From assembly GCA_013150955.1 (NCBI GenBank), contig JAADJD010000055.1, positions 1 through 33,052 on the forward strand: 33,052 nt of DNA. The letters run 5' to 3'. The stretch is from Calditrichota bacterium (GTDB lineage: Bacteria > Calditrichota > Calditrichia > RBG-13-44-9 > J042). The translations under genes and the position numbers were made by a program. Positions 18,049 through 26,349 of the stretch are shown piece after piece (positions within the stretch are counted from its first letter, which is position 1; each line of letters starts with the position of its first letter). Under the pieces are notes generated by a model. That model was not told the origin of the DNA. It saw only the letters and a program-made list of their open reading frames with translations, and ran no database searches.

Positions 18049-18888
18049 CTATATCAACTTTTGAGATTTAAGAGTCTTAAATATAGAATAATTTTCATTG
18101 AAAACAATCCTTTTCTCATTTCCCTTCAACAGCGAGGCCTGCGCTGCCGTGGGCCTCACCTGCGAATGCTGATGATGCGGCATGGGGCGCTGGCCACTCA
18201 GTGCATGGATGCCCCGATAAACGGTGATAAATCCCAGCACAATCACCAGCAGCGTGGCCAATCGGAAAAACTGCTGTCGCCGTTGCAGGGAGATAAGATG
18301 GGCACCCACCCCCACCAGCATCAGAGCGGGTACAGTTCCCAGACCAAAAATGAACATGGTCAGCATTCCCCCCAGTGCACTTCCGCTGGCAGCTGCCTTG
18401 GCACCGGCCGCATACACCAGTCCACAGGGCACAAAACCCAGAATCAATCCCAGCTGAAAGACATTGCGCCGATTGACCTTCTGAAACAGATGCTGCAGGC
18501 CCCGCTTGAACGCGTGATACCCTGGAAAATAATCCCCGGTGGATCTGGGCAGCCATCCGCCCAGATCGAACCCCATCAAAATCATGACCACACCGGCAAA
18601 CACCTCCACTGCACCCTGAATGTGACGAATTTCCAGCATCACTTTCAGCGTTTCGCCGATCAGCCCGAAAAAGAGTCCCAGCAGCACGTAGGTCAACAAT
18701 CGCCCGCTGTTGTACAAAAAATGGGGGATCAGCGTTTGCCAGAAGGGACGTTTCTTTCCCGCATCCGCCTGATGGATTTTCAGGGAATAGGTCATGACAA
18801 ATCCCCCACACATCCCGATGCAATGGCCAAAACTGCTGAGCAGTCCGATGAAAAATACCGCAACAAAATCTATCTGCCAGATGTCCAT
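18049..18888 (-). CDS. TauE/SafE-like (UreH-type) membrane protein, probable cbb3 maturation factor
   Basis: The 279-residue integral membrane protein has about six helices in two related halves, each with a cysteine motif. These are GHCIGMCGG at residues 21-29 and FVPCGLVYAAGA in the second half. This pattern belongs to the COG2836 / UreH_2 group annotated as 'sulfite exporter TauE/SafE', which is frequently encoded beside cbb3 oxidase genes and is thought to move copper or another metal. The substrate is not established and a sulfite role should not be assumed. The C-terminus has a His-rich stretch (MPHHQHSQ). GGAG lies four bases before the ATG. The gene precedes ccoI in the same direction. 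Confidence 0.8.
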   Translation of the reverse strand: MDIWQIDFVAVFFIGLLSSFGHCIGMCGGFVMTYSLKIHQADAGKKRPFWQTLIPHFLYNSGRLLTYVLLGLFFGLIGETLKVMLEIRHIQGAVEVFAGVVMILMGFDLGGWLPRSTGDYFPGYHAFKRGLQHLFQKVNRRNVFQLGLILGFVPCGLVYAAGAKAAASGSALGGMLTMFIFGLGTVPALMLVGVGAHLISLQRRQQFFRLATLLVIVLGFITVYRGIHALSGQRPMPHHQHSQVRPTAAQASLLKGNEKRIVFNENYSIFKTLKSQKLI

Positions 18889-19058
18889 TGACTCCGCTTC
18901 CTGTTCACCCCCATGGTTGCGTCACACCCACTTTGTTACTTTTATCTCAAGCGTTGGCAAAATATACGATTGGCGAAAAAATCTGCCAAACAGAATTTTA
19001 AGTTATTTTTGTCTGAAATAGGGGTGGCCACCCAATCGATCCGGGGCGGCCGGCAGGA

Positions 19059-19925
19059 CTAAATGGCCGTTTCCAGTGAAGGGAAATTTTCCACGATCTG
19101 GATATCTTTGATAATTTCCAGCTCCAGGGTGGGTTTCTCGCCCTGATGGCGGGACATCAGCTCCTCGGCCAGCGCCAGGTAGGCAATGGCACCCGAGGCA
19201 GTTATATCCACCAGCGCCACCGGCTTTTTCATGAATGCCGAATAACCAATCGCGGTGTTTTTGGGAACGATGGTCTTGAAAATCAAATCGGAGTACAATC
19301 GGCGGGCCTCCTCAACGCTTAAACGGGACGCCTTGGTACCTTTTTCGTAGAAATTCAACAGAATCCCTTCGACATGCAGCGAAGGATTCACGCTGCTTTT
19401 GATCCGCTCGATGGTAGAGAACAATCGATCCATCACCTTAAGGGCAAAATAACCACACTGCAGGGGAACGATGACCGAGTTGGCCGCATACAGGCTGGCC
19501 AGGGTCAAATCGTTTAACGATGGTGGCGTATCGATGATGATGTAATCGTATTTATTCTGGCTGCGCCGCTGGATTTCTTCCAGCTTCAATTTCAACCGGA
19601 TGCGATTTTTGGCCATTTCCATCAGGCGCACTTCCCGTTCGTTGGTAAAAATATTGGCCGGAATGATTTCCAGATTGGCCAGTTGCTTTTCCGGTACCGG
19701 ATGCACCGTCTCCACACTGACAAAGGAGCCGGAGAACACCTCGAAAATACCGGCGTAGCTATTCTGCTGTTCAAACCCCAGACCGGCGCTGGCGGCACCC
19801 TGGGGATCAGCATCCACCAACAGTACCTTCTTCTCGGCGATGGCCAGACTGGCAGCCAGGTTAATGGCCGTGGTGGTCTTTCCTACCCCACCCTTGGGAT
19901 TACTGATTACAATGATTTTGCTCAT
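19059..19925 (-). CDS. ParA/Soj family ATPase without adjacent ParB
   Basis: The protein of 288 residues starts MSKIIVISNPKGGVGKTT, with the deviant Walker A (KGGVGKTT at 11-18). VDADPQG (Walker A') and IIIDTPPSL (Walker B) follow. The fold and length match ParA/Soj ATPases that position chromosomes, plasmids or protein clusters. I chose the ATG at 19923-19925 with AGGTGG upstream; a GTG four codons earlier is less well supported. No parB, and no recognisable partner, lies within the window. It may act on the chromosome, on an intracellular cluster, or with a distant partner. It is divergent from the LapA-domain gene, sharing a 168-base intergenic region. Confidence 0.88.
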   Translation of the reverse strand: MSKIIVISNPKGGVGKTTTAINLAASLAIAEKKVLLVDADPQGAASAGLGFEQQNSYAGIFEVFSGSFVSVETVHPVPEKQLANLEIIPANIFTNEREVRLMEMAKNRIRLKLKLEEIQRRSQNKYDYIIIDTPPSLNDLTLASLYAANSVIVPLQCGYFALKVMDRLFSTIERIKSSVNPSLHVEGILLNFYEKGTKASRLSVEEARRLYSDLIFKTIVPKNTAIGYSAFMKKPVALVDITASGAIAYLALAEELMSRHQGEKPTLELEIIKDIQIVENFPSLETAI

Positions 19926-20029
19926 CCTTGTCGCCACCTGTTTTATTCACTTTTGCTATATCATCGCCATTCAAAGAAAAAAATTAATATATGGATTTCC
20001 CCTTCGGATGAAAAGTTTTTATTACAGAA

Positions 20030-20058
20030 TTGGATATTTCTGTGACTTTAATTATACT
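20030..20058 (+). promoter_or_regulatory. Candidate sigma-70-type promoter of the LapA-domain gene
   Basis: TTGGAT (20030-20035) and TATACT (20053-20058) are separated by exactly 17 bases, with the start codon 35 bases further on. The -10 box is close to consensus and the -35 box is weak. Promoters in the FCB group can differ from this pattern, so the call is tentative. Confidence 0.35.
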
Positions 20059-20093
20059 TCTGATGATCCATCAATAATGAAGGGAACCGAACC

Positions 20094-20336
20094 ATGTCGG
20101 CAAAAAAAATGGGATTGGTACTGCTGATCACCCTGGTGTTGATCATTGCCTTTCAAAATTTAAAGCCCGTTCCCTTTCAAATTCTGTTCTGGCAGGTGCA
20201 GATTCCCCTGATCTGGATTCTACTGACGCCTTTTGTTCTGGGAATCGTTACCGGGTGGATCGTCACCCTCTATCGGAACCGCTCCCGGAAGCCGGCCGAC
20301 ACGGCACCCGCCTCACCCACATCATCCGAATCGTGA
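20094..20336 (+). CDS. LapA-domain (DUF1049) small membrane protein
   Basis: The 80-residue protein has two transmembrane helices (about residues 6-21 and 37-58). The pattern AFQNLKPVPFQILFWQVQIP between them and a short basic cytoplasmic tail (LYRNRSRKP) are characteristic of the LapA/YciS domain. In Escherichia coli, LapA works with LapB in control of lipopolysaccharide assembly; isolated LapA-domain proteins in other phyla have no proven role and no lapB is seen here. AAGGGA lies upstream of the ATG. The C-terminal tail is Pro/Ser/Ala-rich and probably disordered. Confidence 0.8.
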   Translation: MSAKKMGLVLLITLVLIIAFQNLKPVPFQILFWQVQIPLIWILLTPFVLGIVTGWIVTLYRNRSRKPADTAPASPTSSES

Positions 20337-20515
20337 TTTGCTCATTAAAACAGCAGACCCGTTCACAGAATGGACGATTCGAAAATGGGAAATTCGCAGA
20401 TGGTGTCCTTACCCTATCCAGCGACAAAAGGATTTACCGGCGACTGTAACGGCTGGGATGCCACTCTGTTCCAATTCCATTATGGAGAACCCAATCCAGA
20501 GGAGGCCAGCAGCCC

Positions 20516-22153
20516 ATGACCGGTATCGACTGGGCGGTATTGACGGTGTACATTTTTCTAATTTTGTTGATGGGTTACTGGGTCGGTCGGAGGCAGGAAT
20601 CGCGCGAGGATTACTATCTGGGTGGTCGGCGGATGCCTTCCTGGCAAATCGCGTTATCGATTGTGGCCACCCAGGTAAGCGCCATCAGCCTGATTGGAGC
20701 ACCGGCTTTTATTGCGGTGCGCAGCGGCGGCGGACTGATCTGGCTGCAGTACGAGTTTGCCATCCCTCTGGCCATGATGTTCATTATGCTGACTCTGGTT
20801 CCCATCTATCACCGCATCAAGGCCATTACGATTTACGAATACCTGGAGCATCGCTTTGGCACCGCCACCCGCACGGTCATCAGTCTGGTATTTTTGTTGA
20901 GCCGCGGGCTGGGCTCCGGGGTGGCCCTGCTGGCCACCGGAATTGTCACCGCCGTTTGCCTGAACCTTCCGCTATACGAAACAATCCTGCTGATCGGGGT
21001 CGTGTCCATCCTGTACACCACGTTCGGAGGTATTAAAGCCGATATTTATTCCGATATTCTTCAGCTAATCATCCTGTGGTCGGGCGCCTTTCTGGCCATC
21101 GGCATCCTCTGGAATTTGCTGGGCGACCAGGCCCTGGTGTTTAGCGCTTCGGAAACTCATCGGCTCCAGGTGTTCCAGCTGCAGGCCACCGGCTGGGGGG
21201 ATGGACAAACATTCGGTTTCTGGCCCATGCTCATCGGGGGCTTTTTCCTTTACCTTTCCTATTATGGATGCGACCAGAGCCAGAGCCAGCGCCTGTTGAC
21301 CACGGCCACCCCTGCCGAAGCCCAGAAGGCCCTGCTGCTGAATGGCCTGCTGCGCTTCCCGCTGGTACTGACCTATTCCACGGTAGGGATTCTGCTCATC
21401 CCCTTCCTACGCCTGCATCCTGACTTTGCCAATCAGCTGGTGGGGAAGCAACCCGATTTCCTGGTGCCGTATTTTTTGATTGAGTACATGCCCACGGGTC
21501 TGCTGGGTTTACTGATTGCGGGCATATTTGCGGCCTCCATGTCCAGTCTGGATAGCGCCATGAATTCCCTCAGCGCCGCCACTTATCAGGATTTTTTGAT
21601 TAAAATCCGCCCCTCGCTGCGCAACCTGTCCAATCGCCAGCAGGTGCGGTTGTCCCGCGGTCTAACAATTTTCTGGGGAACGGTGAGTACGCTCTTCGCC
21701 CTGGAAATGATCGGTGGCAGCGAAACGGTGCTGGAGCTGGTCAATAAAATTGGCTCTGCCTTCTATGGGCCCATCCTGGCCGTCTTCTGGATGGGCATGT
21801 TGAATCGGACAATGACACAAACCGGGGCCATTTCGGGGCTGCTAACCGGTGTTCTGACCAACATCTACCTCTGGCAATTTCATAGCCAGACCATTTCCTG
21901 GCTGTGGTGGAACGTGGTGGGATTCCTGGTCAGCTTTCTGGTGGGATACGCCGTCAGTCACCTGGACACACGCAACCGCACCGCGGTGGACGCGGCACTT
22001 TTACTCACACCGGCCGATCTGGTCACCATCTGGAAGTCCCATCGGCGCTATTTTTTGCTCCTGCTGGCCGCCTTCCTGCTAATCCTGACCATCAGCTTTG
22101 TACTGGAGCAGCAACTGGGAACGCCTGGTGACTTGACCTTAAACGTGTTTTAA
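20516..22153 (+). CDS. Sodium:solute symporter (SSS family)
   Basis: The 545-residue integral membrane protein has about 13-14 helices. Family marks are GYWVGRRQESREDYYLGGRRMP near the N-terminus, TQVSAISLIGAPAF in the first core helix, TTFGGIKADIYSDILQ and AASMSSLDSAMNSLSAATYQD, where the SSLDS region contributes to the sodium site. SSS transporters take up sugars, amino acids, vitamins or organic acids with sodium. The substrate here cannot be told from sequence. GAGGAGG lies about ten bases before the ATG. The 179 bases before it, after the LapA-domain gene, hold no recognisable gene; it may be co-transcribed with that gene. Confidence 0.9.
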   Translation: MTGIDWAVLTVYIFLILLMGYWVGRRQESREDYYLGGRRMPSWQIALSIVATQVSAISLIGAPAFIAVRSGGGLIWLQYEFAIPLAMMFIMLTLVPIYHRIKAITIYEYLEHRFGTATRTVISLVFLLSRGLGSGVALLATGIVTAVCLNLPLYETILLIGVVSILYTTFGGIKADIYSDILQLIILWSGAFLAIGILWNLLGDQALVFSASETHRLQVFQLQATGWGDGQTFGFWPMLIGGFFLYLSYYGCDQSQSQRLLTTATPAEAQKALLLNGLLRFPLVLTYSTVGILLIPFLRLHPDFANQLVGKQPDFLVPYFLIEYMPTGLLGLLIAGIFAASMSSLDSAMNSLSAATYQDFLIKIRPSLRNLSNRQQVRLSRGLTIFWGTVSTLFALEMIGGSETVLELVNKIGSAFYGPILAVFWMGMLNRTMTQTGAISGLLTGVLTNIYLWQFHSQTISWLWWNVVGFLVSFLVGYAVSHLDTRNRTAVDAALLLTPADLVTIWKSHRRYFLLLLAAFLLILTISFVLEQQLGTPGDLTLNVF

Positions 22154-22180
22154 GAAAGAATCGGAAGCGTTGCCACTAAA

Positions 22181-22345
22181 CCCAAATTATACAATAAACC
22201 GCAAATCACGCGAATGAAACCAAAAAATATCGACAAAATCGCGAATAAACCCTGGACCACATTTTCATTCAGACACAATCCAATGTATTTTACTGGTTTT
22301 ATTTGTGTTAATTCGTGCCATTCGTAAGCTATTGCTTAATCTGGG
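22181..22345 (+). mobile_element. Short inverted-repeat element, full-length copy with perfect CTAAA target duplication
   Basis: The 165-base copy begins CCCAAATTATACAATAAACC and ends AGCTATTGCTTAATCTGGG. The termini are imperfect inverted repeats of one another (CCCAAATTATACAATA versus CCCAGATTAAGCAATA). It is flanked by CTAAA on both sides (22176-22180 and 22346-22350). It lies between two convergent genes. Its right end touches the TAG stop codon of the NSS symporter, which is part of the duplicated CTAAA. Confidence 0.85.
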
Positions 22346-23710
22346 CTAAAAACTCTGAAACACGTTTAGCAGTACCACGGCAATGATAATAGGGGTGATG
22401 TACTTAATAAAAATTCCCCAGAGCTTTCCGTACGTAATCGACAATCCCGGCAGGGAACGATTCATGAACCCACTGCCTTCGTTAATTTCTTCCAGGGCGC
22501 GGTCAATGCCCCACACCCATCCAATAAACAGACTCAGCATCAGCGCCCCCAGCGCCAGCGATACGTTCCCCCAGATAAAATCCATCAAATCCAGAAAACT
22601 CTTCCCCTTAAAAAAGCTCAACTCGCTTAACGAAGCCACCGCTCCCTGGGACAATGCCGAGGGCACCCCCAGCAGAAAGGTCGCACCGCCCACCATCCAG
22701 ACGGCGATTTTGCGGGGCTTGCGTTTTTCATCCACCAGGTATGAAACGGCAACCTCCAGCAGGGAGATGGTTGAGGTTAATGCCGCAATGGACAGCAGCA
22801 AAAAGAAAGCCGCACCAATAATGGTTCCAAACGGCAATTGGGCAAAAATTTTCGGCAGGGTGATGAATACCAGTTTTGGCCCGGCATCCGGTGCTTCCCC
22901 CAGCGCAAACAGGGCCGGAAAGATCATCAATCCCGCCAGCAATGCAATGCTGGTATCAAATATGGCCACCGAAACACCCGAAGTGACCATGTTGTCTTTT
23001 TTGGAAAGGTAAGAACCGTATGTTACCATGGCGCCCATTCCGAGGCTCAGGGAGAAAAACGCCTGTCCCAGGGCCGCCAGTATCACCTGCCCGTTGATCT
23101 TGGAAAAATCCGGCTGCAAATAAAATACCAGTCCCTTGCTGGCACCCGGAAGGGTAACACTGCGCACAATCAACAGTAATATCAGAAACAGCAGCAGTGG
23201 CATCAAAATCTTTGACCACCGCTCAATGCCATTTTGAATGCCCCCATACACCACCAGCACGGTGAATAGCAGGAACAATCCCAGCAGGGGCACTGCCAGC
23301 CAGGGATTGGCAATGAACGACTCGAAGGGGACGGTATTGTGAAACAGGGTCTTAAAAATATATCCGAATGTCCAGCCGGCAATAACGCCATAATAGCTTA
23401 AAATAAAAAAGCCAGTAATCACCCCAAGCGCGCCCACCCCGACCCAGGGGCTATTGGGTCGAATGGCCTGGATAGCGCCCACGGGATTCCGCTGCGTGCG
23501 GCGCCCCAGCGCCAGTTCGCCGAACAAATAGGGCAAACAGATCAACGCCACCGCCAGCAAGTAGATCACCACAAATGCTGCACCGCCGTTCTGCCCGGTG
23601 ATGTAAGGAAATCGCCAGATGTTTCCCAATCCAATTGCCGATCCCGCCGCTGCAAAAATAAAACCCAGCTTCGAACTAAACTGCCCCCGATGTTCATGGC
23701 CTGCGTGCAT
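22346..23710 (-). CDS. Neurotransmitter:sodium symporter (NSS/SNF, LeuT-type) family transporter
   Basis: The 454-residue protein has about 12 helices. Its start, RGQFSSKLGFIFAAAGSAIG followed by LGNIWRFPYITGQNGGAAF, is the diagnostic first helix of the NSS family and supplies the sodium and substrate sites. Bacterial members are sodium-coupled amino acid transporters (LeuT, TnaT, MhsT types); the substrate here is likely an amino acid, but which one cannot be said. AGGAG precedes the ATG. It is convergent with the SSS symporter, and the two stops are separated only by a repeat element. The frame ends QSF followed by TAG, with the stop inside the element's target duplication. Confidence 0.92.
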   Translation of the reverse strand: MHAGHEHRGQFSSKLGFIFAAAGSAIGLGNIWRFPYITGQNGGAAFVVIYLLAVALICLPYLFGELALGRRTQRNPVGAIQAIRPNSPWVGVGALGVITGFFILSYYGVIAGWTFGYIFKTLFHNTVPFESFIANPWLAVPLLGLFLLFTVLVVYGGIQNGIERWSKILMPLLLFLILLLIVRSVTLPGASKGLVFYLQPDFSKINGQVILAALGQAFFSLSLGMGAMVTYGSYLSKKDNMVTSGVSVAIFDTSIALLAGLMIFPALFALGEAPDAGPKLVFITLPKIFAQLPFGTIIGAAFFLLLSIAALTSTISLLEVAVSYLVDEKRKPRKIAVWMVGGATFLLGVPSALSQGAVASLSELSFFKGKSFLDLMDFIWGNVSLALGALMLSLFIGWVWGIDRALEEINEGSGFMNRSLPGLSITYGKLWGIFIKYITPIIIAVVLLNVFQSF

Positions 23711-24072
23711 AGATCACTCCTGTAAGTTTGATTGTCCATCCATTATGGGTTCAACTCAACAATTTCATTCATTTCCTGGCATCTACCACCGCCTATTTTG
23801 CAAAATCCAAAATAAAAAATAGGATGCTGCGCGTAATTTATCAATATCTGTTTTCTTTTTTAAGCCAGCTCCAGATGCAGATCACCTCTCAAAATCCGGA
23901 CGCATGTTTGACCGTTTCTGAAAATCTGTTGATAAAACAAGCCGTGCCGTCCGGGGGAAGTCTTGCATCGTTCAAGATGCGTTTTGCAGATTGTCCCTCC
24001 CATCTGTAGGTTTTTACATCAAAATTTTTTAAAATTTATGAATGGAATAGAAAAGAGGTAAAGGAAACGATC
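23711..24072. other. Divergent intergenic region, no gene seen
   Basis: This 362-base stretch separates the leftward NSS symporter from the rightward acylase gene and should contain both promoters. A 93-codon plus-strand frame is present, but it has no clear ribosome-binding site and an unconvincing composition, so I do not call it. A short inverted repeat (GCATC/GATGC near 23965) is too weak to call a terminator. AAAGGAAA before 24073 is the acylase ribosome-binding site. Confidence 0.5.
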
Positions 24073-26229
24073 ATGAAACGGAGCATTCAGGTTGGACGGG
24101 ATTCACACGGGGTGGCTCACATCCGGGCAAACAATCGGGTGGATTTGTACTGGGGACAGGGATTTGTCCACGGGCGAGATCGCGGCTTACAGCTCCTGCT
24201 AATGCGCATTCTGGGAAAAGGACGGGCCTGTGAGTTGCTGGAAGATTCCGAAGAAATGCTGGCCATCGATCGGTTTTTCCGCCGGATGAACTGGCGCGGC
24301 CAAACGGAAGAACCGCTCCGCCAGCTAACGGCGGAAGAACGCCTGATTCTGGAAGCCTACAGCGATGGCATCAACACGGCCTTAGAGAAATATCCCTGGG
24401 AATTCAAGTTGCTTGGGTACCGCCCCGAACCCTGGACACCTGAAGACAGCCTGATGATGACCCGTATGGTGGGTTACCTGACTCTGGCACAATCCCAGGC
24501 CGAAATCGAACGGCTGTTCGTGGAAATGGTGCAGGCCGGTATCCCCGAAAGCCATCTTCAGGAACTGTTCCCTGGAATACTTGGCGGACTGGATATTTCC
24601 CTGATCCAGAAAGTTACCCTGACGGAGCGCCTGGTACCGCCTCAGGTGCTCTGGCAATTGCCCGTTCCCCGGATGATGGCTTCCAATAACTGGGTGGTTT
24701 CTGGCAAGAAATCAGCTTCCGGAAAACCGCTTCTGGCCAATGACCCCCATCTGGAAGTCAATCGCCTGCCTAACGTCTGGTACGAAGTGGTGCTGGAAAC
24801 ACACGACCGCTATGCCGTCGGGGGATCGATGCCGGGGTTTCCCGGCGTGTTGATCGGGCGCAATCCCGAACTGGCCTGGGGGGCCACCTATGCCTTCATC
24901 GATGCGGTGGATTCCTGGATCGAACACTGCAAGGACGGCCGGTATTATCGGGAAGGCGAGGGTTGGTTACCTTTTCAAGAACGGAAAGAAATCATCCAGC
25001 GCAAAAAGCATGGAGCGCAGGAAGTGGTATTTTACGAGAATGCCCACGGCGTGCTGGAAGGAGATCCCACCAGGGAAAGCTATTACCTGTGCACCCGCTG
25101 GGCACCGGGGGATGGTGGGGCACAGGCCGTGTCGGCGGTTCTTGAGCTTTTCAATGCCTCAACCGTCGAAACGGCCATGGCACGGGTACGCCAGATTGAA
25201 ACCGCATGGAGTTTTGTTTTCGCCGATATTCGGGGCAATATCGGATTCCAGATGTCCGGCCGTGTTCCCAGAAGACGCGAAGGTATTAGCGGATTCGTTC
25301 CCCTGCCTGGCTGGTTGCCTGAAAACGACTGGCAGGGATATCACGACCCCGAAGACCTGCCCCGCGCATACAATCCTGAACATCAGTTTTTCGCCACCGC
25401 AAATCATGATCTGAACGCCTACGGAAACATTCATCCCATCAATATGGCCATGGGCGCGTATCGTGCGGAGCGCATTGCCCGGCTGCTGCAACAGAAAGAG
25501 CGCTTTACCCTGGAAGATATGTGCCGCATGCAGTACGATGTTTATTCGCTGCAGGCCGAACGATTCATGCAATATCTTCGACCGCTGTTGCCCGATACGC
25601 CCGCCGGTAAGGCACTGGCGGAATGGGACTTCCAGTACCATACAGACTCCCGCGGAGCATACGTTTTCGAACAATTTTACAAGACCCTGTATCAGCAGGT
25701 GTTTGGAAAAAACGGGTTCGGTGAAGCCGTGGTGCAGTACCTGGACAGGGAAACCGGCATTTTCGTGGATTTTTACGCCAATTTCGATCGGATTTTATTG
25801 TCGGAACATTCGGTCTGGTTTGGCGGCCAATCCCGGGAGGATATTTACCGAAAAGCACTGGAGGAAATTGCTCACCTGGAGCCCCGCCCGTGGGGAGAGG
25901 TTCAAAAATTCGTGATGCAGCATATTTTATTCGGAGGAAAGCTGCCTCGCTTTCTGGGATTTGACCGGGGGCCACTGATCGGCATTGGCAACCGGGCTAC
26001 CATTCATCAGGGACAAATCTATCGCAGCGCTGGACGCGTGACCACGTTTATGCCGTCCTACCGCTTTGTGGTGGATCTGGCGGAAACTGGCCTGCACAGC
26101 AATTTGGCGGGCGGGCCATCGGATCGCCGATTTTCGCGCTGGTACTGCTCCGATCTGGAGAACTGGAAGCAGGGGCGTTTCAAAATTCTTTCGCCGGGCA
26201 CGGATGAAAATCTGCTCCCCTTTCGGTAA
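24073..26229 (+). CDS. Penicillin acylase (S45) family Ntn hydrolase, apparently without signal peptide
   Basis: The 718-residue protein matches the penicillin amidase family along its whole length: VGRDSHGVAHIRA at the start, GQGFVHGRDRGLQLLLMR, then ASNNWVVSGKKSASGKPLLA followed by NDPHLE at about 203-228, and PGFPGVLIGRNPELAWGAT. In this family the precursor is cut just before the serine (here Ser204), which becomes the N-terminal nucleophile of the beta subunit. Activities in the family include hydrolysis of penicillins, acyl-homoserine lactones and other N-acyl compounds; which applies here is unknown. Most characterised members are exported, but this one begins directly with the catalytic domain and shows no signal peptide. 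No better upstream start is visible; AAAGGAAA supports the chosen ATG. Confidence 0.9.
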   Translation: MKRSIQVGRDSHGVAHIRANNRVDLYWGQGFVHGRDRGLQLLLMRILGKGRACELLEDSEEMLAIDRFFRRMNWRGQTEEPLRQLTAEERLILEAYSDGINTALEKYPWEFKLLGYRPEPWTPEDSLMMTRMVGYLTLAQSQAEIERLFVEMVQAGIPESHLQELFPGILGGLDISLIQKVTLTERLVPPQVLWQLPVPRMMASNNWVVSGKKSASGKPLLANDPHLEVNRLPNVWYEVVLETHDRYAVGGSMPGFPGVLIGRNPELAWGATYAFIDAVDSWIEHCKDGRYYREGEGWLPFQERKEIIQRKKHGAQEVVFYENAHGVLEGDPTRESYYLCTRWAPGDGGAQAVSAVLELFNASTVETAMARVRQIETAWSFVFADIRGNIGFQMSGRVPRRREGISGFVPLPGWLPENDWQGYHDPEDLPRAYNPEHQFFATANHDLNAYGNIHPINMAMGAYRAERIARLLQQKERFTLEDMCRMQYDVYSLQAERFMQYLRPLLPDTPAGKALAEWDFQYHTDSRGAYVFEQFYKTLYQQVFGKNGFGEAVVQYLDRETGIFVDFYANFDRILLSEHSVWFGGQSREDIYRKALEEIAHLEPRPWGEVQKFVMQHILFGGKLPRFLGFDRGPLIGIGNRATIHQGQIYRSAGRVTTFMPSYRFVVDLAETGLHSNLAGGPSDRRFSRWYCSDLENWKQGRFKILSPGTDENLLPFR

Positions 26230-26349
26230 ATCCTCAGTTTGATGGAATTTGATGGCATAGATCATTTTTGCTGAACCCGCCGCCCCCTTGATTAATTGAG
26301 GAAAATTCCCTACAATTGATCATTTGGGGAAACGATCCGGGGGATCATC

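Noticed and set aside
18022-18891. 289-codon plus-strand frame opposite the TauE/SafE-like gene
   Set aside because: Shadow of a real membrane-protein gene; the translation is rich in Gln/His and has no family features.
19022-19033. GGGTGGCCACCC palindrome after parA as a terminator or operator
   Set aside because: It has no loop and no T tract, and a single 12-base palindrome in GC-rich sequence is weak evidence.
20233-21036. 267-codon plus-strand frame overlapping the LapA-domain and SSS symporter genes
   Set aside because: It overlaps two well-supported genes in another frame and its product is Arg/His/Pro-rich as expected for a shadow.
23728-24009. 93-codon plus-strand frame before the acylase gene
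   Set aside because: No ribosome-binding site, mixed composition and no resemblance to any family; it lies where two divergent promoters are expected.
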